A program made the position numbers and the translations under genes. From Acephala macrosclerotiorum (Eukaryota > Ascomycota > Leotiomycetes > Helotiales > Mollisiaceae): 64,000 bases of DNA. Position 1 is the stretch's first letter, and every line of letters starts with the position of its first letter. Of the stretch, positions 62,426 through 64,000 are shown in pieces. Under the pieces are notes generated by a model that was not told the origin of the DNA, searched no databases, and worked only from the letters and a program-made list of their open reading frames with translations. The DNA lies in contig MU119342.1 in NCBI GenBank assembly GCA_014904845.1, positions 1 to 64,000 of the forward strand, given 5' to 3'.

Positions 62426-63583
62426 TCAAGAAACCCGCTCTTGCTCCAACTTGTATTGCTTGGCCCATTTCTTGATATCACGAACAAATCGCTGTGCGAT
62501 TCCGCTCTTTATACCCTTGTCAATATAGAACTGGGCATTCTGCTCCTCGTAGATCAATTCAAGATCGAGACCTTCATCCAACGTTATGTGATATACCTTT
62601 TGGTACTCCATCTTGAGAGACTTGTTTGTCACGCGTGTGCACTGCCATTCACTGTACTTCCTCACAGCAACGTCTAGTTGTCCTGGAATCTCAAGAGGGC
62701 TGGAAGGCTTAGATGGTCCTATTTCTGTCGACGAGGTCGAGGTTTGAGAAGGCAGAACATTAGTGATATTGATAGGTGGGAGACCAGTCACAGTTGAAGC
62801 TGTACGTTTCCGCTGCCGTTCCACATCTTGCTGCTCTTCAGCATAGAGTTGTTCACGAATATCGTCCGGTACATCATCGTGAGTCTCCAGTGTGCCGCCT
62901 TGTTCTACGTGCCGAATGAGGCTTTTCAGGTTGTGTGTCTTGAGCTTGTAGTGTCTCTTGCCGACGTTGTCGCGCCAACAATAAGGTCCCAGATTGCAAG
63001 GTGGCCCCGGGCATCGCATGAGGTTGTAAACGTCCCGCCAGATTGATGGCTGACCAGCAGCATCTTCTTCAGCATCAAGCTGCATGGCTCGCTCAGCGAG
63101 CATGTATTGGGAGTACCCTCTTTTCGTACTCTTCTCCAGGATCTTCCAGTCAATATCGAGGTCATCGAACCGCTTATTAACATCACGCTCTGTACGGTCC
63201 GTGACGGATACCATGACAATCGTTTCGTCCGCGCTGAAACACTTGTTTTGCGGTAACTTTCGAGCTGCAAGCTTGTCGAGTCTCGGTCGCAGGACAGTCG
63301 TCCAGTAAGCACTGGGAGTGAGGACAAGATCCGGTTCTGTCTCCTTCGCGATTAGCTTCTTTTCGACTATCAACTTCCATTCAATAGAGTAATGGATGCA
63401 AGTTGGCGGGTGCTCATCATAAGCATTATCCTCGTTCCAGTCAGCTAGCTGCAGCAGCGGCAGAGCGCCTGGATTATAATGTGGTTGACCTCGACGAGAT
63501 GAGACGACATCGAGGGTATCTGCTCCGTCGAACGACATCTTCTGCAGATGTTCAGAGTTGCTTGTGGTTGCTCGATAAGGCAT
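62426..63583 (-). CDS. Probable transposon-associated ORF, unknown function
   Basis: An intronless 385-codon frame. It contains DWNEDNAYDEHPPTCIHYSI, a segment IEWKLIVEKKLIAKETE, VSVTDRTERDVNKRFDDLDI, a Cys-rich MRCPGPPCNLGPYCWRD and, near the end, RFVRDIKKWAKQYK. I recall a large fungal family with this same architecture that behaves like a repeat family, but I cannot name a domain. The ORF is convergent with the mariner transposase with only 24 bases between stops, so it may belong to the same mobile unit or mark its insertion site. Cys/His positions in CPGPPCNLGPYCW suggest metal binding. Confidence 0.6.
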   Translation of the reverse strand: MPYRATTSNSEHLQKMSFDGADTLDVVSSRRGQPHYNPGALPLLQLADWNEDNAYDEHPPTCIHYSIEWKLIVEKKLIAKETEPDLVLTPSAYWTTVLRPRLDKLAARKLPQNKCFSADETIVMVSVTDRTERDVNKRFDDLDIDWKILEKSTKRGYSQYMLAERAMQLDAEEDAAGQPSIWRDVYNLMRCPGPPCNLGPYCWRDNVGKRHYKLKTHNLKSLIRHVEQGGTLETHDDVPDDIREQLYAEEQQDVERQRKRTASTVTGLPPINITNVLPSQTSTSSTEIGPSKPSSPLEIPGQLDVAVRKYSEWQCTRVTNKSLKMEYQKVYHITLDEGLDLELIYEEQNAQFYIDKGIKSGIAQRFVRDIKKWAKQYKLEQERVS

Positions 63584-63756
63584 GCACTCTCGAGGAAGCC
63601 TTCACGATCGCTGGCGGCGGCCACGTATCCGCTCAGCAAGTTTAGCCGAACATTAGCCGCGCCGATGATTTGTGCAGCCCGCACGCGACCCCAATAACGG
63701 ATTTCATTGTGACATATGCATCGAAAGTTGAGTCGCTGCAATGATGCCAAACGAGG

Positions 63757-64000
63757 CTATATGTCCGTGATTCCTACGCCGTGATGGACTTCAAGTATAG
63801 TATTAGCCCTTGCGTCTGTTCCTGAAAGCCTTCCTGGCAGCTTGGAATCGCAAACCTTGCCCAGAGCCATACCAAGCTCGTTCTGCGTGCGGCATTGAGA
63901 AAAAAAAGCCAACATGATCTTGTCGAGTCCATTTTCGTCTTTGAGCCACCGAAATGGAAAGATTGCCGAATATGATATGTTTTTACTTCGACATACGCTG
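63757..64000 (-). CDS. Partial ORF running off the right edge
   Basis: Open from the window edge to a TAG at 63757-63759, about 80 codons: LKDENGLDKIMLAFFSQCRT, then ELGMALGKVCDSKLPGRLSG and NTILEVHHGVGITDI. The composition looks coding, no domain is recognised, and the start lies outside the window. Confidence 0.35.
   Translation of the reverse strand, partial: SVCRSKNISYSAIFPFRWLKDENGLDKIMLAFFSQCRTQNELGMALGKVCDSKLPGRLSGTDARANTILEVHHGVGITDI

Noticed and set aside
1..64000. A DUF3435 tyrosine recombinase (Starship captain)
   Set aside because: I looked for a long frame with tyrosine-recombinase-like motifs on both strands and found none in the window. It may lie outside.

Overview
The window looks like a gene-sparse, repeat-rich accessory region of a filamentous ascomycete nuclear genome. 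Introns are short (43-77 nt) with GT..AG ends and CTAAC/CTGAC-like branch sites, and families restricted to or expanded in filamentous fungi recur: 2EXR/F-box-like proteins, a DUF3723 protein, degenerate kinase-like proteins, a NACHT-WD40 NLR, a patatin-like phospholipase, Sur7-like membrane proteins, and LysM-, WSC- and expansin-like secreted proteins. The class looks like Leotiomycetes, but that is inference. No housekeeping gene block was seen.

Layout. 1-16 kb holds unrecognised proteins, a broken expansin-like gene, two F-box/2EXR-type genes, a broken APH/kinase-like gene, a four-helix membrane protein and an intact DHCR24-like FAD oxidoreductase. 16.6-28.3 kb holds two degenerate kinase-like genes, the first divergent (under 200 bp) from a large DUF3723 gene, plus a five-exon unknown gene and an APH-like remnant. 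28.6-34.4 kb is a run of five small coiled-coil, low-complexity or basic proteins ending in a divergent MADS-box-like protein, two of them preceded by degenerate tandem arrays. 34.9-39.9 kb holds a small membrane protein, a CxxC protein and a five-exon patatin-like phospholipase with a RING-like segment. 40-46 kb holds a MITE, an F-box-like gene inside inverted copies of a dispersed repeat, two Sur7-like paralogues and a LysM-like secreted protein. 46.6-49.2 kb encodes a retropepsin-like/acidic/bromodomain protein and a small basic protein. 51-55 kb holds a gene that appears cut by a non-LTR retrotransposon fragment, a RING protein, tandem arrays, a long palindrome and a broken WSC-type gene. 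55-64 kb has a second F-box-like gene, the NLR (with a 385-base assembly gap inside its WD40 repeats), a frameshifted Tc1/mariner transposase and a probable transposon-associated ORF.

Taken together, a DUF3723 gene, an NLR and a patatin-like phospholipase within 45 kb is the gene combination reported as recurrent cargo of fungal Starship giant transposons, and all three types are linked to non-self recognition or mobile-element biology. No DUF3435 tyrosine recombinase (captain) or element boundary was found, so membership in such an element is an inference. At least four genes carry clear disabling lesions, which fits an accessory region where selection is weak.
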